64,000 bases of DNA from Candidatus Acidiferrum typicum (lineage in GTDB: Bacteria > Acidobacteriota > Terriglobia > Acidiferrales > UBA7541). The notes beneath the pieces are model-generated. The model did no database searches and had not been told where the DNA came from. It saw only the letters and a program-made list of their open reading frames with translations. How positions within the stretch are numbered: the stretch's first letter is position 1; each line of letters starts with the position of its first letter. The stretch covers positions 124,001-188,000 of the forward strand of contig JAOAPV010000005.1 in assembly GCA_025463055.1 (NCBI GenBank). The letters run 5' to 3'. This document shows, one piece after another, positions 33,819 through 41,290 of the stretch. The position numbers were made by a program, and so were the translations under genes.

Positions 33819-34037
33819 TCAGTAATAATCGGCGCAAGACATGTAATAGCCGCACACCGCGCAGATCAGTTTGCAGCGCCGCGATTCCAGCCGCTGGGAA
33901 CAGACGGGACAATATCGCGAAGCGTCTTCATACTGGGCGACTGCGCGCTGTTCCGCGTGCGGCGCAACATGGGAAGATGCGTTCCCCGCAGTTTCCGGCA
34001 GAACCGGCGCCACCCCTGGTTTCACGGCATGTTCCAC
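33819..34037 (-). CDS. small zinc-ribbon protein
   Basis: The C-terminal 32 residues of a longer minus-strand frame hold a clear two-knuckle zinc ribbon, YCPVCSQRLESRRCKLICAV followed by CGYYMSCADYY. I recall this Cys pattern from small conserved proteins in Acidobacteriota. The start is uncertain: GTG 34037 would give 72 residues, and the frame stays open upstream where the sequence overlaps the opposite-strand secreted gene. No good ribosome binding site is seen before 34037. The ribbon probably binds Zn; partner and role are unknown. It lies 60 bases upstream of the STAS start on the same strand. Confidence 0.5.
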   Translation of the reverse strand: MEHAVKPGVAPVLPETAGNASSHVAPHAEQRAVAQYEDASRYCPVCSQRLESRRCKLICAVCGYYMSCADYY

Positions 34038-34260
34038 GGCGGGGACGGTTATAGCACATCCCCCCGCAAGGGAAAAGCAACAGTAGCAGCTTCCTGCTTG
34101 CGCCGAAACGTCACGCACGCCGAGGCTGAATTGTGGGTTCACGATGCGATGAAACGAAACCCTCGCGGGGCGCATCTTTATAATAAGAGCAAATGGAGAT
34201 AGAGCAAACAGCGTAGCTATACGAAGGTATAAGAAGCACGTAGAGAAACGAGTTTTGGCC

Positions 34261-35055
34261 ATGAGAAAACATTCGGTAATGGGTCGATTTTCAATCACAG
34301 CGGTAATGGCATTAGCGCTTCCGGCGTTCGCGGCAGCGCAGCATGGTGGCGGCTTTGGCGCACACGGTTCCGCGCCCGTAGCGGCTGGGCGCTCCGGCGC
34401 GATGATGTCTCGAGCGGGCTCAGCTCCAGCACACGTCGCCGTTCGTGGGAGCGGGCATGGCGGCGCTCGGGTTGGCACGCCGATCGCGGGTGCTCGATCT
34501 TCCGGCCGCATAAACCGCGGCGGCAACCGAACAAATTCAGGATTCAATGGGACAGACTTCAATGGCACAAGTTTTCAAAATGTTCCCGGCTTGGGATTTG
34601 ATTATCCCCACCTCGCCGCGGTCAACGGAAATCGACGCGGACGCGGCGGTAGATTTGACGGAGCTCCATTCGGATTCGGCGGTTTCCTCTTGGATTCTCC
34701 AGGGATTATCGAAGTTCCGAGTGGCGATTCGGGCGTAGCGGAAGATCAAATCCCCAACGACCCGCCTATCGATGATGGCACTGATGTGGCAGCCGCGCCG
34801 CGGCGCTCGCGAGCCCCGCGTGAGCCTGTCCAGCCGGAAGCAGCCCCTGCGCCACCCGAGGATGTCGAACAATATGTTCTAGTGCGCCAAGACGGAGGAC
34901 TCGTCTTTGCCGTCGCTTACACCTGGCAAAACGGAACGCTGCGCTACATAACTCCGGATGGTCTCCGCCACACCATTAAGCGCGATGCGCTCGACCTGAA
35001 CGCCACACAACAATTCAACGAACAACGCGGCCTAAACTTCCAGGCCCCCGCATAA
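34261..35055 (+). CDS. secreted Gly/Ala-rich hypothetical protein
   Basis: A 264-residue exported protein. ATG 34261 is preferred over the TTG six bases earlier. A signal peptide (about residues 1-28, FAAAQ) is followed by a Gly/Ala/Arg-rich low-complexity region up to about residue 140, an acidic stretch, and a Pro/Ala-rich linker. The last ~60 residues form a short beta-rich domain (EQYVLVRQDGGLVFAVAYTWQNGTLRYITPDGLRHTIKRDALDL), a pattern often seen at the end of acidobacterial secreted proteins. The function is unknown. It is monocistronic and divergent from the zinc-ribbon/STAS pair. Confidence 0.65.
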   Translation: MRKHSVMGRFSITAVMALALPAFAAAQHGGGFGAHGSAPVAAGRSGAMMSRAGSAPAHVAVRGSGHGGARVGTPIAGARSSGRINRGGNRTNSGFNGTDFNGTSFQNVPGLGFDYPHLAAVNGNRRGRGGRFDGAPFGFGGFLLDSPGIIEVPSGDSGVAEDQIPNDPPIDDGTDVAAAPRRSRAPREPVQPEAAPAPPEDVEQYVLVRQDGGLVFAVAYTWQNGTLRYITPDGLRHTIKRDALDLNATQQFNEQRGLNFQAPA

Positions 35056-35142
35056 ACGCAACTTGGCGCTGGCAAGGTCGGCCGCTCGGTAATTTTTCCG
35101 GTTCCGGCATCGTCAGTCGCGCGCAATCTCGGGCAACACGAT

Positions 35143-36150
35143 CTATTTTTTCGCGGGTTCCGGCATCACGTAACCGGAGGTTGCCGGCAGCCCAGCGCGC
35201 TCCAGTTGCACGGTCGTGTGCTCGATCTGAAAACTCTTCGCTGCTTTTTCCTGAATCGAAATCAAAATGCGCTCGCATTCATCCATGTGCATGTCCGGAA
35301 CACGCGCATGCAAACTGAGCGCATGGTGTCCTCCACCCAGCGACCAAATGTGTACGTCGTGAACTTCCTGCACGCCTTCGATTGTAAGAATCGCGCGCGC
35401 CACTTCCTCCACATGCATTTCGCGCGGGCGGCCTTCCAATAAAATGTGCGCGGATTCGCGCAGAATTCCGATGCTGGACCATAGGACGAGAATGCCTATG
35501 GCGAGACCGAGGATGGGATCGAGCCACTCTGCGCCGGTCATTCGAATGGCTATAGCGCCGGCGATGATCGCGATATTGGACACAGCATCGCCGAAATTGT
35601 GAATGAGAATGCTACGCAGATTTAAATCGTTGCGGCCGCGGACGAGCGCAAGGGTGATGCCGCCATTCACAGCAAGCGCGGCGGCAGAGGTCCAGATCAT
35701 CCAGCTTTCGACGACGTGGACGGGAGCGCGGAGACGTTGGAACGCTTCGTAGCCCAGCCACGCTGAAAGAAAGACGAGGACCAGTGCGTTGGTGAACGCG
35801 GCGAGCGTGCCGGCGCGATGATAGCCGTAGGTTTTCTCGGAGTCAGCAGGCCGCTCCGCCCAACGCATGGCTAGCCAGGAAATGCCCAGAGCGGGAACAT
35901 CAGACAGGTTGTGGACCGCGTCATTGAGCAGAGCGACGGAGTGCCCTAGAAAACCGCCAACAATTTCGACGGCGACCAGGCCGAGAGTGGCAACCATGGC
36001 CCAGCCGAGCACGGAAGGCTTCAACGTGTGATGCGAGTGCGTATGAGGGTGGCCGTGATGCGAGTGAGCGGAAAGACCGTGGCCGTGCTGGTACGTGGAT
36101 TCGGAAGAATCGCAGGGTTGCGCCGCCGGTCCTTGAGATTGCTGGTGCAT
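35143..36150 (-). CDS. cation diffusion facilitator (Zn/Co/Cd efflux, CzcD type)
   Basis: A 335-residue inner-membrane transporter. I chose ATG 36150; the longer frame adds 16 residues of non-family sequence. A His-rich N-terminal segment (HGHGLSAHSHHGHPHTHSHH, about residues 22-41) precedes six membrane helices. The metal site motifs are HNLSD in helix 2 and HNFGD in helix 5, the HxxxD pairs of zinc-type CDF proteins. The C-terminal ferredoxin-like cytoplasmic domain (VEEVARAILTIEGVQEVHDVHIWSL) is complete. It expels divalent metal in exchange for protons. It is divergent from the MBL-PilZ gene across about 180 bases. Confidence 0.9.
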   Translation of the reverse strand: MHQQSQGPAAQPCDSSESTYQHGHGLSAHSHHGHPHTHSHHTLKPSVLGWAMVATLGLVAVEIVGGFLGHSVALLNDAVHNLSDVPALGISWLAMRWAERPADSEKTYGYHRAGTLAAFTNALVLVFLSAWLGYEAFQRLRAPVHVVESWMIWTSAAALAVNGGITLALVRGRNDLNLRSILIHNFGDAVSNIAIIAGAIAIRMTGAEWLDPILGLAIGILVLWSSIGILRESAHILLEGRPREMHVEEVARAILTIEGVQEVHDVHIWSLGGGHHALSLHARVPDMHMDECERILISIQEKAAKSFQIEHTTVQLERAGLPATSGYVMPEPAKK

Positions 36151-36333
36151 CCTGAAATAGTCTAACGCCTTTCGAACGACCCTGTGCAGCAGCAGCACAG
36201 GCTTATTACGCAGTTTGACACTTCGCCGCCTTGATTTCGTTGACGCTCCGGGGCTTCGCTGCCAACATCGATAAAGCTTCCTATCAAACGCGTACGCGCG
36301 TAGCTGTAAGTGCGCGAGGCCGGTACGCGGAGA

Positions 36334-37506
36334 ATGATGACCGCTCCCTTTGCAAAGCTAAGCTTCTGGGGTGTAAGAGGCTCCACGCCAACGGTGGATC
36401 CGACGACGTGGCGCTATGGCGGAAACACGCCGTGCCTGGAGCTGATTGCGCCGGACGGGACCCAATTCATTCTGGATTGCGGTACGGGATTGCGCATGCT
36501 CGGGAACCGTGGAGGGTTGCCTAGCACCGGGAGCTCCTTCGAAACACACATTCTTGTGACCCATTATCACTGGGACCACATTCAGGGGATTCCTTTCTTC
36601 GCGCCACTCTACGCGGAGAATAACGAGTTCCACTTCTATAGCTACCGTTCGAAATTTTTGGGACGGGACAGCCTGAAGCAAGTTTTCGAGGCGCAAATGG
36701 CAGTGCCGTACTTTCCTGTGGACCTGTCCGCCATGAGTGCGAAACGGAAGTTTAAGGAGGTGGATGGCGGCGACACTTTCAGGATTGGGGACAATGAGAT
36801 TACGACTGCGTGGCTGAATCATCCGCAAGGGTGCCTGGGTTTTCGAATCGAGACACCCGCAGGATCGGTGGTATACGCGACGGATAATGAGCCAGGCGAC
36901 GCGAAGTTGGACCAGAGTCTGCGGGAATTGGCGGCGGGTGCGGACATTTTCATCAATGATGCGCAGTACACGCCGGAGCAACTGGCGAGCACGCGACGGG
37001 GATGGGGACATTCGAGTTGGCTCGATGGCGCGCGCGTCGCGAAGGAAGTGGGGGCGAAGACGCTGGTGTTGTTTCATCATGATCCGGATTCGACGGATCG
37101 AACCGTGGATACGATTTTGAAGCATGCGCGACAGGAGTTTGATTCCGTATTCGCGGCGAGCGAAGGTATGGTGATTACGCTGGGAGCGCCCGGCGAACCG
37201 GTGGAAGCGCATATGCCGGGAAGCCGCACGGCGTTGCGGCGAGAAGCTCAGTTCCGTGCGCACGTCTGCGGAGTCACAGAAGGCGGGCACGCGTTTGAAG
37301 AGGACACGGTGGTAAAGGATATATCGTTGCAGGGTGCTCTGATCTCACTGAAGCATAGTCCCCGGCTGCAGTCCGAGCTGCAGGTGACCATGGAGACGCC
37401 GGGAGTAAACGGGATGCAACAGATGCACCTGCGCGGGTACGTGGTGAGAATCGATGGGGAGACGGAGAAAGGCCAGACGGCCGTAGGCGTGGTGTTCACG
37501 GACTAG
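36334..37506 (+). CDS. metallo-beta-lactamase-fold hydrolase fused to a PilZ-like domain
   Basis: A 390-residue protein. CGGAGA precedes ATG 36334 (the next codon, 36337, is also ATG). The N-terminal ~280 residues are an MBL-fold domain of the phosphoribosyl-cyclic-phosphate/ribonuclease-Z-like type, starting KLSFWGVRGSTP with the metal motif THYHWDH (HxHxDH) and later DNEPGD and LFHHDPD. The last ~90 residues resemble PilZ: an Arg cluster LRREAQFR (from residue 301) and DISLQGA (DxSxxG). The arginines are spaced one residue wider than the canonical RxxxR, so binding of c-di-GMP is uncertain. The fusion suggests a hydrolase under second-messenger control. Confidence 0.82.
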   Translation: MMTAPFAKLSFWGVRGSTPTVDPTTWRYGGNTPCLELIAPDGTQFILDCGTGLRMLGNRGGLPSTGSSFETHILVTHYHWDHIQGIPFFAPLYAENNEFHFYSYRSKFLGRDSLKQVFEAQMAVPYFPVDLSAMSAKRKFKEVDGGDTFRIGDNEITTAWLNHPQGCLGFRIETPAGSVVYATDNEPGDAKLDQSLRELAAGADIFINDAQYTPEQLASTRRGWGHSSWLDGARVAKEVGAKTLVLFHHDPDSTDRTVDTILKHARQEFDSVFAASEGMVITLGAPGEPVEAHMPGSRTALRREAQFRAHVCGVTEGGHAFEEDTVVKDISLQGALISLKHSPRLQSELQVTMETPGVNGMQQMHLRGYVVRIDGETEKGQTAVGVVFTD

Positions 37507-37578
37507 ATGCGTTTTTTATGGTCGCCCCTATGGCGCATCCCCCGATTCGATTCTGGCGTATAATTCGGTTCGACGTAC

Positions 37579-37791
37579 ATGAAACTAGCGGACTATAAAA
37601 CCGTGCTTTATAGGCAGCAAGACGGCGCATGGGTCGCCGAGATTCCCGCGATTGCGGGTTGCTATGCGTTAATGGACACGCGGGAAGCAGCACTTGCAGA
37701 ATTGAGCAGAGTTTTCGACATGATCGCGGATGAGTATCGGGAAAAGGGTCTTACCCTCCCCTCGGACACAACCGAGATAGTGAATGCCTAG
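37579..37791 (+). CDS. hicB: HicB-like antitoxin
   Basis: A 70-residue protein of the HicB/UPF0150 fold. The pattern YKTVLYRQQDGAWVAEIPAI, AGCYALMDTREAALAEL and the following helix match the partly degraded RNase H-like fold of HicB. No C-terminal DNA-binding domain is present, as in the short class. A TATAAT box is at 37559-37564 without a good -35. In intact modules HicB blocks the HicA ribonuclease; here the next gene, overlapping by 8 bases, is a broken hicA, so the antitoxin appears to lack a working toxin. Confidence 0.82.
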   Translation: MKLADYKTVLYRQQDGAWVAEIPAIAGCYALMDTREAALAELSRVFDMIADEYREKGLTLPSDTTEIVNA

Positions 37792-37898
37792 CGCGACCGC
37801 GCGCGACTTCCAACGCGTTGCCCGTCTACTGGGATTTGTTCCACAAAATCCTGCGACAGTTGGGAATCTCCTTGGAAGAATTCGGAAAACTGCGCTAG
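37784..37898 (+). pseudogene. hicA: hicA remnant with internal deletion and frame change
   Basis: ATG 37784 overlaps the hicB stop by 8 bases. The first frame gives MPSATARDFQRVARLLGFV, the usual HicA N-terminal helix. From about 37839 a different frame gives HKILRQLGISLEEFGKLR and a stop at 37896, which is the usual HicA C-terminal helix. The middle of the family (the strands with the catalytic GSH motif and the VPxH segment) is missing, so about 30 residues were deleted with a change of frame. The product cannot be an active ribonuclease. Confidence 0.72.
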
Positions 37899-37985
37899 CT
37901 GTACCACGTTGATCTCTCCCCTGAAGTGCCCTCGGGGAATGTTATTGTTTCTCAAGCGAGATTCACGCCGGTGGGTTTGACGCGC

Positions 37986-39095
37986 ATGAGTGAGAAGAAC
38001 GTAAATTTTGTGCCGGTTAGCGCGCTGGATAAACGCATGGTGGTGAGGCGCGTGCCTTCGAGGGGCGAGCTGTTGCGCGGGCTCGTGCGGCAGGCGCCTT
38101 TTGTGGCGAAGAATTTTCGGCTTTATTTTCGGAATGGGTGGCGGCGGCATGTTTTGCGGACGAAGGTCGTGGCGCCTTATGCGGTTACGTTTTATGTGAC
38201 GCACAAATGCAATCTCGCTTGTTCGTATTGCACGCAGAAGGAGCCGGACGTCTTCAGCGAGGAACTGGGCACCGCGGATACGATTCGCTTGCTACGGAAG
38301 ATTCGCAAGGAGAGCGACTCGATTGTGATTACCGGCGGGGAGCCGACACTTCGCAGCGATATTGAAGAAATCGTGAGCGCCGCGCGATTTGAGTGCAAAT
38401 TTCGGTCCGTGTTGCTGATTACGAATGGAACGCTGCTGGATCGCAAGGCGGGAATTCTTACGGGAGTGACCGGACTGGTGGTGAGCCTGGATGCGTTGGC
38501 GGCAGATCCGACTAACCCTCTGTCAAAACCGGCGGCTCTACCGAAGGTGATGGAGAATCTCGAGTTTGCGAAGGACCGCCTTGGAAGCGCGCGGCGAATT
38601 ACCATCAGCACCGTGATTGAGGAGTGGAACATCGGAGAAGTGGAGCGGCTGCTGGATTGGTGCGGGGAACAGGGGTTTGTGTTTGCGGCGCAGTCGGCGC
38701 AGATGGAGAAGATGCCGAACCTGGCGTTGTTGCGTAATGCGAAGTACCAAGCGCTGGTCGACAAAATCATCGCGCGGCGTCGAGCAGGGACGCAGGCGAT
38801 CAACGGAACGCCGAAGACGATTGAAACGCTGCTGCGATTTCGGGATTTCCAGTGTTATCCGACGATGTTTCCGCGCGTGTATCCGAACGGCGACGTGTTT
38901 TATCCTTGCGAACCTTTGCGTAAGATTGCGGGGAATTTGCTGCGCGATGGATCTTTGCGAAAGATTTTCGCGAACGGCAAAAAGATGTACGGCGACATTC
39001 CGCCTTGCCAGGGGATCTGCTATTTATTCGGGAATGTGCTCTCGCACTATTACGTGAATGATTTTTGGGGTTTGGCCGGGGACTTCATTCGTTAA
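37986..39095 (+). CDS. radical SAM protein with SPASM-like C-terminus
   Basis: A 369-residue iron-sulfur enzyme. I chose ATG 37986, where the conserved part begins; the frame could extend to 37926. The radical SAM cluster motif is CNLACSYC (CxxxCxxC), followed by the GGEPTL element and LLITNGTLL, VVSLDAL strands. The C-terminal third has further Cys (FQCYP, FYPCEPL, PPCQGICY) in the manner of SPASM auxiliary-cluster domains. The substrate cannot be named; such proteins modify peptides, lipids or anaerobic sulfatases. No short precursor-peptide gene is evident nearby. Confidence 0.85.
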   Translation: MSEKNVNFVPVSALDKRMVVRRVPSRGELLRGLVRQAPFVAKNFRLYFRNGWRRHVLRTKVVAPYAVTFYVTHKCNLACSYCTQKEPDVFSEELGTADTIRLLRKIRKESDSIVITGGEPTLRSDIEEIVSAARFECKFRSVLLITNGTLLDRKAGILTGVTGLVVSLDALAADPTNPLSKPAALPKVMENLEFAKDRLGSARRITISTVIEEWNIGEVERLLDWCGEQGFVFAAQSAQMEKMPNLALLRNAKYQALVDKIIARRRAGTQAINGTPKTIETLLRFRDFQCYPTMFPRVYPNGDVFYPCEPLRKIAGNLLRDGSLRKIFANGKKMYGDIPPCQGICYLFGNVLSHYYVNDFWGLAGDFIR

Positions 39096-39145
39096 AAGGA
39101 AAAAGATTCAACGCAGGCCGGCGCGCAGAGCATGCGCGGAGAAGA

Positions 39146-39391
39146 CTAGGATAGGTCGGAGATTTTTTTGTCCAGGTGGGCGAGGGCGGCTTCCAGAGAT
39201 TTGCGGTGATTGGGGTGGGTGGCGGTAGCGAGGTCGTTTGCGATGCGGGTGCGCGATAGTTGCAGTTGCTGGATGGCTTGCTCGCGAACCTGTTCCTCAG
39301 CACTCTTAGGATCGCGTTCCGATGAGGCCTTGGGGCTTTCTTTGGATTCGACCTGTGCTTCTACGTCTTTGCTTTCCCAGCCTCTCGCCAT
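39146..39391 (-). CDS. small charged hypothetical protein
   Basis: An 81-residue protein beginning MARGWESKDVEAQVESKESP. A Ser/Glu/Lys-rich N-terminus is followed by helical QVREQAIQQLQLSRTRIANDLATATHPNHRKSLEAALAHLDKKISDL. I recall the MARGWESK opening from conserved small proteins in Acidobacteriota, with no known function. The frame continues upstream to 39925 but that part is shadow of the neighbouring gene. The coiled-coil-like C-terminus suggests oligomerisation. Confidence 0.6.
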   Translation of the reverse strand: MARGWESKDVEAQVESKESPKASSERDPKSAEEQVREQAIQQLQLSRTRIANDLATATHPNHRKSLEAALAHLDKKISDLS

Positions 39392-39492
39392 AGATCTATA
39401 TTTTGACACAGATGGTGAAAATCCGCCGGTGTTTGTCGCGGAAAGTTTTGACCCGACCAACCCGAATGGTAGCGCATTTGTGTGTGTGGGCA

Positions 39493-40137
39493 TTACGCGG
39501 TGGCGGCGCGTTTTTGCGGGAGGACCGGCAGAGGCGGGTGAATGACGCTGCGCAACGTCGATTCGGCGACGCGGGCCAGATGCTCCGCGAAGATGCCGCG
39601 ATAGTGGAAGTCGGCGGCGTGTTCGTCCCAGCGAATTCGCATTATCCAGTCGCCGGCGGACTCCGACGCAATGGCGGACACAATTTGCGAGGTCGGAATT
39701 ACAAGTAGCGGACGCAGGTGAGAATCGAGAGCCCAGATGCGATCGGGACAGATGAAGAGCTGCACTGTCGAGGGCTCGACATCTCCCGGTTGGTAGCCGC
39801 CGCCGTTGACGATGACCAGGGCTCCGAGCTGCGCTGCGGTATCGGCCAGGCTCGTGTCCGGCTTGGCTGCGGGGAGCAGGATGGCGGCGAGGAACATGGC
39901 GAGGCCAGCGATTCCGGCGGTCCAACTGTTCCAGAGACTGAGCGGCAGAATCACGAGCGAAGCGCCGGCGAAGGCGAGGACGATGCGGAAGGCGAGCCAG
40001 CTTCGGGGGTCGCGGCGCAGGTTGAGCAGCTTAGGCAGGAGCAGCACGAGCGCAAAAAGGGCGCTGCGGCCGAGATTGCGGAGCCGGGTCGCTACGGATT
40101 CCTGCTGGGGTGCGATGGGAGTTGACGTCGTGCTCAT
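39493..40137 (-). CDS. two-helix membrane hypothetical protein
   Basis: A 214-residue protein. I chose ATG 40137 (MSTTSTPIAPQQES...); an in-frame ATG at 40230, two bases past the AhpD-like stop, would add 31 residues and would make the genes coupled. Two to three hydrophobic segments lie at about 25-105 (LFALVLLLPKLL, FRIVLAFAGASLVILPLSLW, AGIAGLAMFLAAILLPA). The C-terminal ~100 residues are soluble and beta-rich (LGALVIVNGGGYQPGDVEPSTVQLFICPDRIWAL...), similar to a PH-like/bPH fold (inference). The role is unknown. Confidence 0.62.
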   Translation of the reverse strand: MSTTSTPIAPQQESVATRLRNLGRSALFALVLLLPKLLNLRRDPRSWLAFRIVLAFAGASLVILPLSLWNSWTAGIAGLAMFLAAILLPAAKPDTSLADTAAQLGALVIVNGGGYQPGDVEPSTVQLFICPDRIWALDSHLRPLLVIPTSQIVSAIASESAGDWIMRIRWDEHAADFHYRGIFAEHLARVAESTLRSVIHPPLPVLPQKRAATA

Positions 40138-40231
40138 TACTTTGCGTGCTGGTGCTGGGCACTGTTTTAGCATTGCACGCGGAAAAAACAAAAGCAATTC
40201 GTGGGCAATTTCATTAGAAAGAGTGTTCATG

Positions 40232-40585
40232 TCAGGAGTTCTTGAGGCCATCGATCTCGCGCATGCGGGCGAAGGCGCGGCGGACGTGCGGGATGGTGAT
40301 GGAACCGCCGACAATCAGGGCGACGTTTAGGGCGTCGATGACCTCTTCGCGCTTCCAACCTTCGTCGCCGCAGCGCACGAGGTGGTAGGTGATGCAGTCG
40401 TCGCAGCGCAGGACGGCGCTGGCGACGAGGCCGAGGAGTTCCTTGGTCTTGGTGCCGAGCGAGCCGGGCTCGTAGGCTTGATGGTCGAGGGCGAAGAAGC
40501 GCTTGATGCCGAGATGGCCGCAGCCGAGAATTTCTTCGTTGAGGTCGGCGCGAGTTTTCTGGAAGTCATCGAGATCGTTGGGCAT
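40232..40585 (-). CDS. AhpD-like carboxymuconolactone decarboxylase family protein
   Basis: A 117-residue protein. AGGAGG directly precedes ATG 40585; the upstream frame to 41116 runs through repeats and is not coding. The family motif is CDDCITYH (Cys61, Cys64, His68), the CxxCxxxH redox site of AhpD-like alkylhydroperoxidases. An N-terminal helix (FFALDHQAYEPGSLGTKTKELLGLVASAV) and the following VIDALNVALIVGGSITIPHVRRAF are typical. It probably reduces peroxides or acts as a thiol-disulfide enzyme. A CCTGCC/GGCAGG hairpin ends just upstream of its Shine-Dalgarno sequence. Confidence 0.85.
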   Translation of the reverse strand: MPNDLDDFQKTRADLNEEILGCGHLGIKRFFALDHQAYEPGSLGTKTKELLGLVASAVLRCDDCITYHLVRCGDEGWKREEVIDALNVALIVGGSITIPHVRRAFARMREIDGLKNS

Positions 40586-40683
40586 GGTTCCTCCTGCCTG
40601 CGGGAGGCAGGCGGGTGGGATTTTGCCATAGGTGCAGTGACTGGTGAATTGTGACTGGTGACTGATGCGCGCTGCCGCGGGCA

Positions 40684-40783
40684 CCCCCCTCCCCCCGGTT
40701 TTTGCGTAAGTGTTCATTCTAAAGGTAGTTAAAGTCCTTTGTTTTGATACACTTTTGCAAGTGTTCATTTTAAAGCTACTTAG
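40684..40783 (+). repeat. C-tract plus AAAGG-type repeat array A
   Basis: A C6-T-C6 tract (40684-40696) is followed by GCGTAAGTGTTCATTCTAAA + GGTAGTTA (40704-40731), a reversed unit (AAAGTCCTTTGTTTTGATAC, 40731-40750) and TTTTGCAAGTGTTCATTTTA + AAGCTACTTAG (40753-40783). The design matches the array at 33.2-33.3 kb read on the other strand. No coding region lies here. Confidence 0.65.
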
Positions 40784-40895
40784 CAAAGCGTAAAATTCGC
40801 GCTTGCGGATAGTAATTTTGGAGAGAATCCGGGGGAAGGATGGGCGGGTCCCGTGAGGGGTGACTCGCGATTGGCGAAGACCGACGCATTGATAC

Positions 40896-40982
40896 CCCAC
40901 ACCCCGGTGTGTTTGCGTAAATGCGGTAGATAAAGGGGTTAGCGAGCGATTCGGCGTAAAAGCGGTAGATAAAGGACTTAGC
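40896..40982 (+). repeat. AAAGG-type repeat array B with hairpin head
   Basis: A CACACC-CC-GGTGTG hairpin is followed by two 29-base units, 40915-40943 and 40954-40982, that differ at three positions; each has a GCGTAA head and a GATAAAGGnnTTAGC tail. The stretch 40983-41290 behind it, up to the end of the PLD-like gene, shows no gene or further clear structure. Confidence 0.7.
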
Positions 40983-41290
40983 AGGCAGAGAGTGGATGGT
41001 GAGCAGTGGGTAGTGAGTAGTCTCTCGGCGCTGGCGCTACGTGACTGGCTGCAAGAATTGACAGACTGCGAAAACACGCCGGGTTGCGGGGAAAAGGAGG
41101 GACGAAACGGGGACACTGTCAGCAGAACCTTGGGTTAGAGATTACCGCATCCGTTACTATTTGTCAAGTGAGAAATTAAGGGCTGTGGATTGAATGGGTT
41201 GCAGCCTTGGCGAAGCTGGTAACGAGCCAAACGACCCGATATCGTAATTGTTTCAGAAGGCGGTCCTCGCCAGCCTTATTTTGGATAGCA

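Noticed and set aside
33288-34202. 304-residue plus-strand frame across the STAS gene
   Set aside because: It is antisense to the STAS and zinc-ribbon genes and has a repeat-derived N-terminus; no domain is visible.
40915-40982. Two near-identical 29-base units that could suggest a CRISPR array
   Set aside because: Only two units, a gap of about 10 bases in place of a 30-base spacer, three mismatches between units, and no cas genes.
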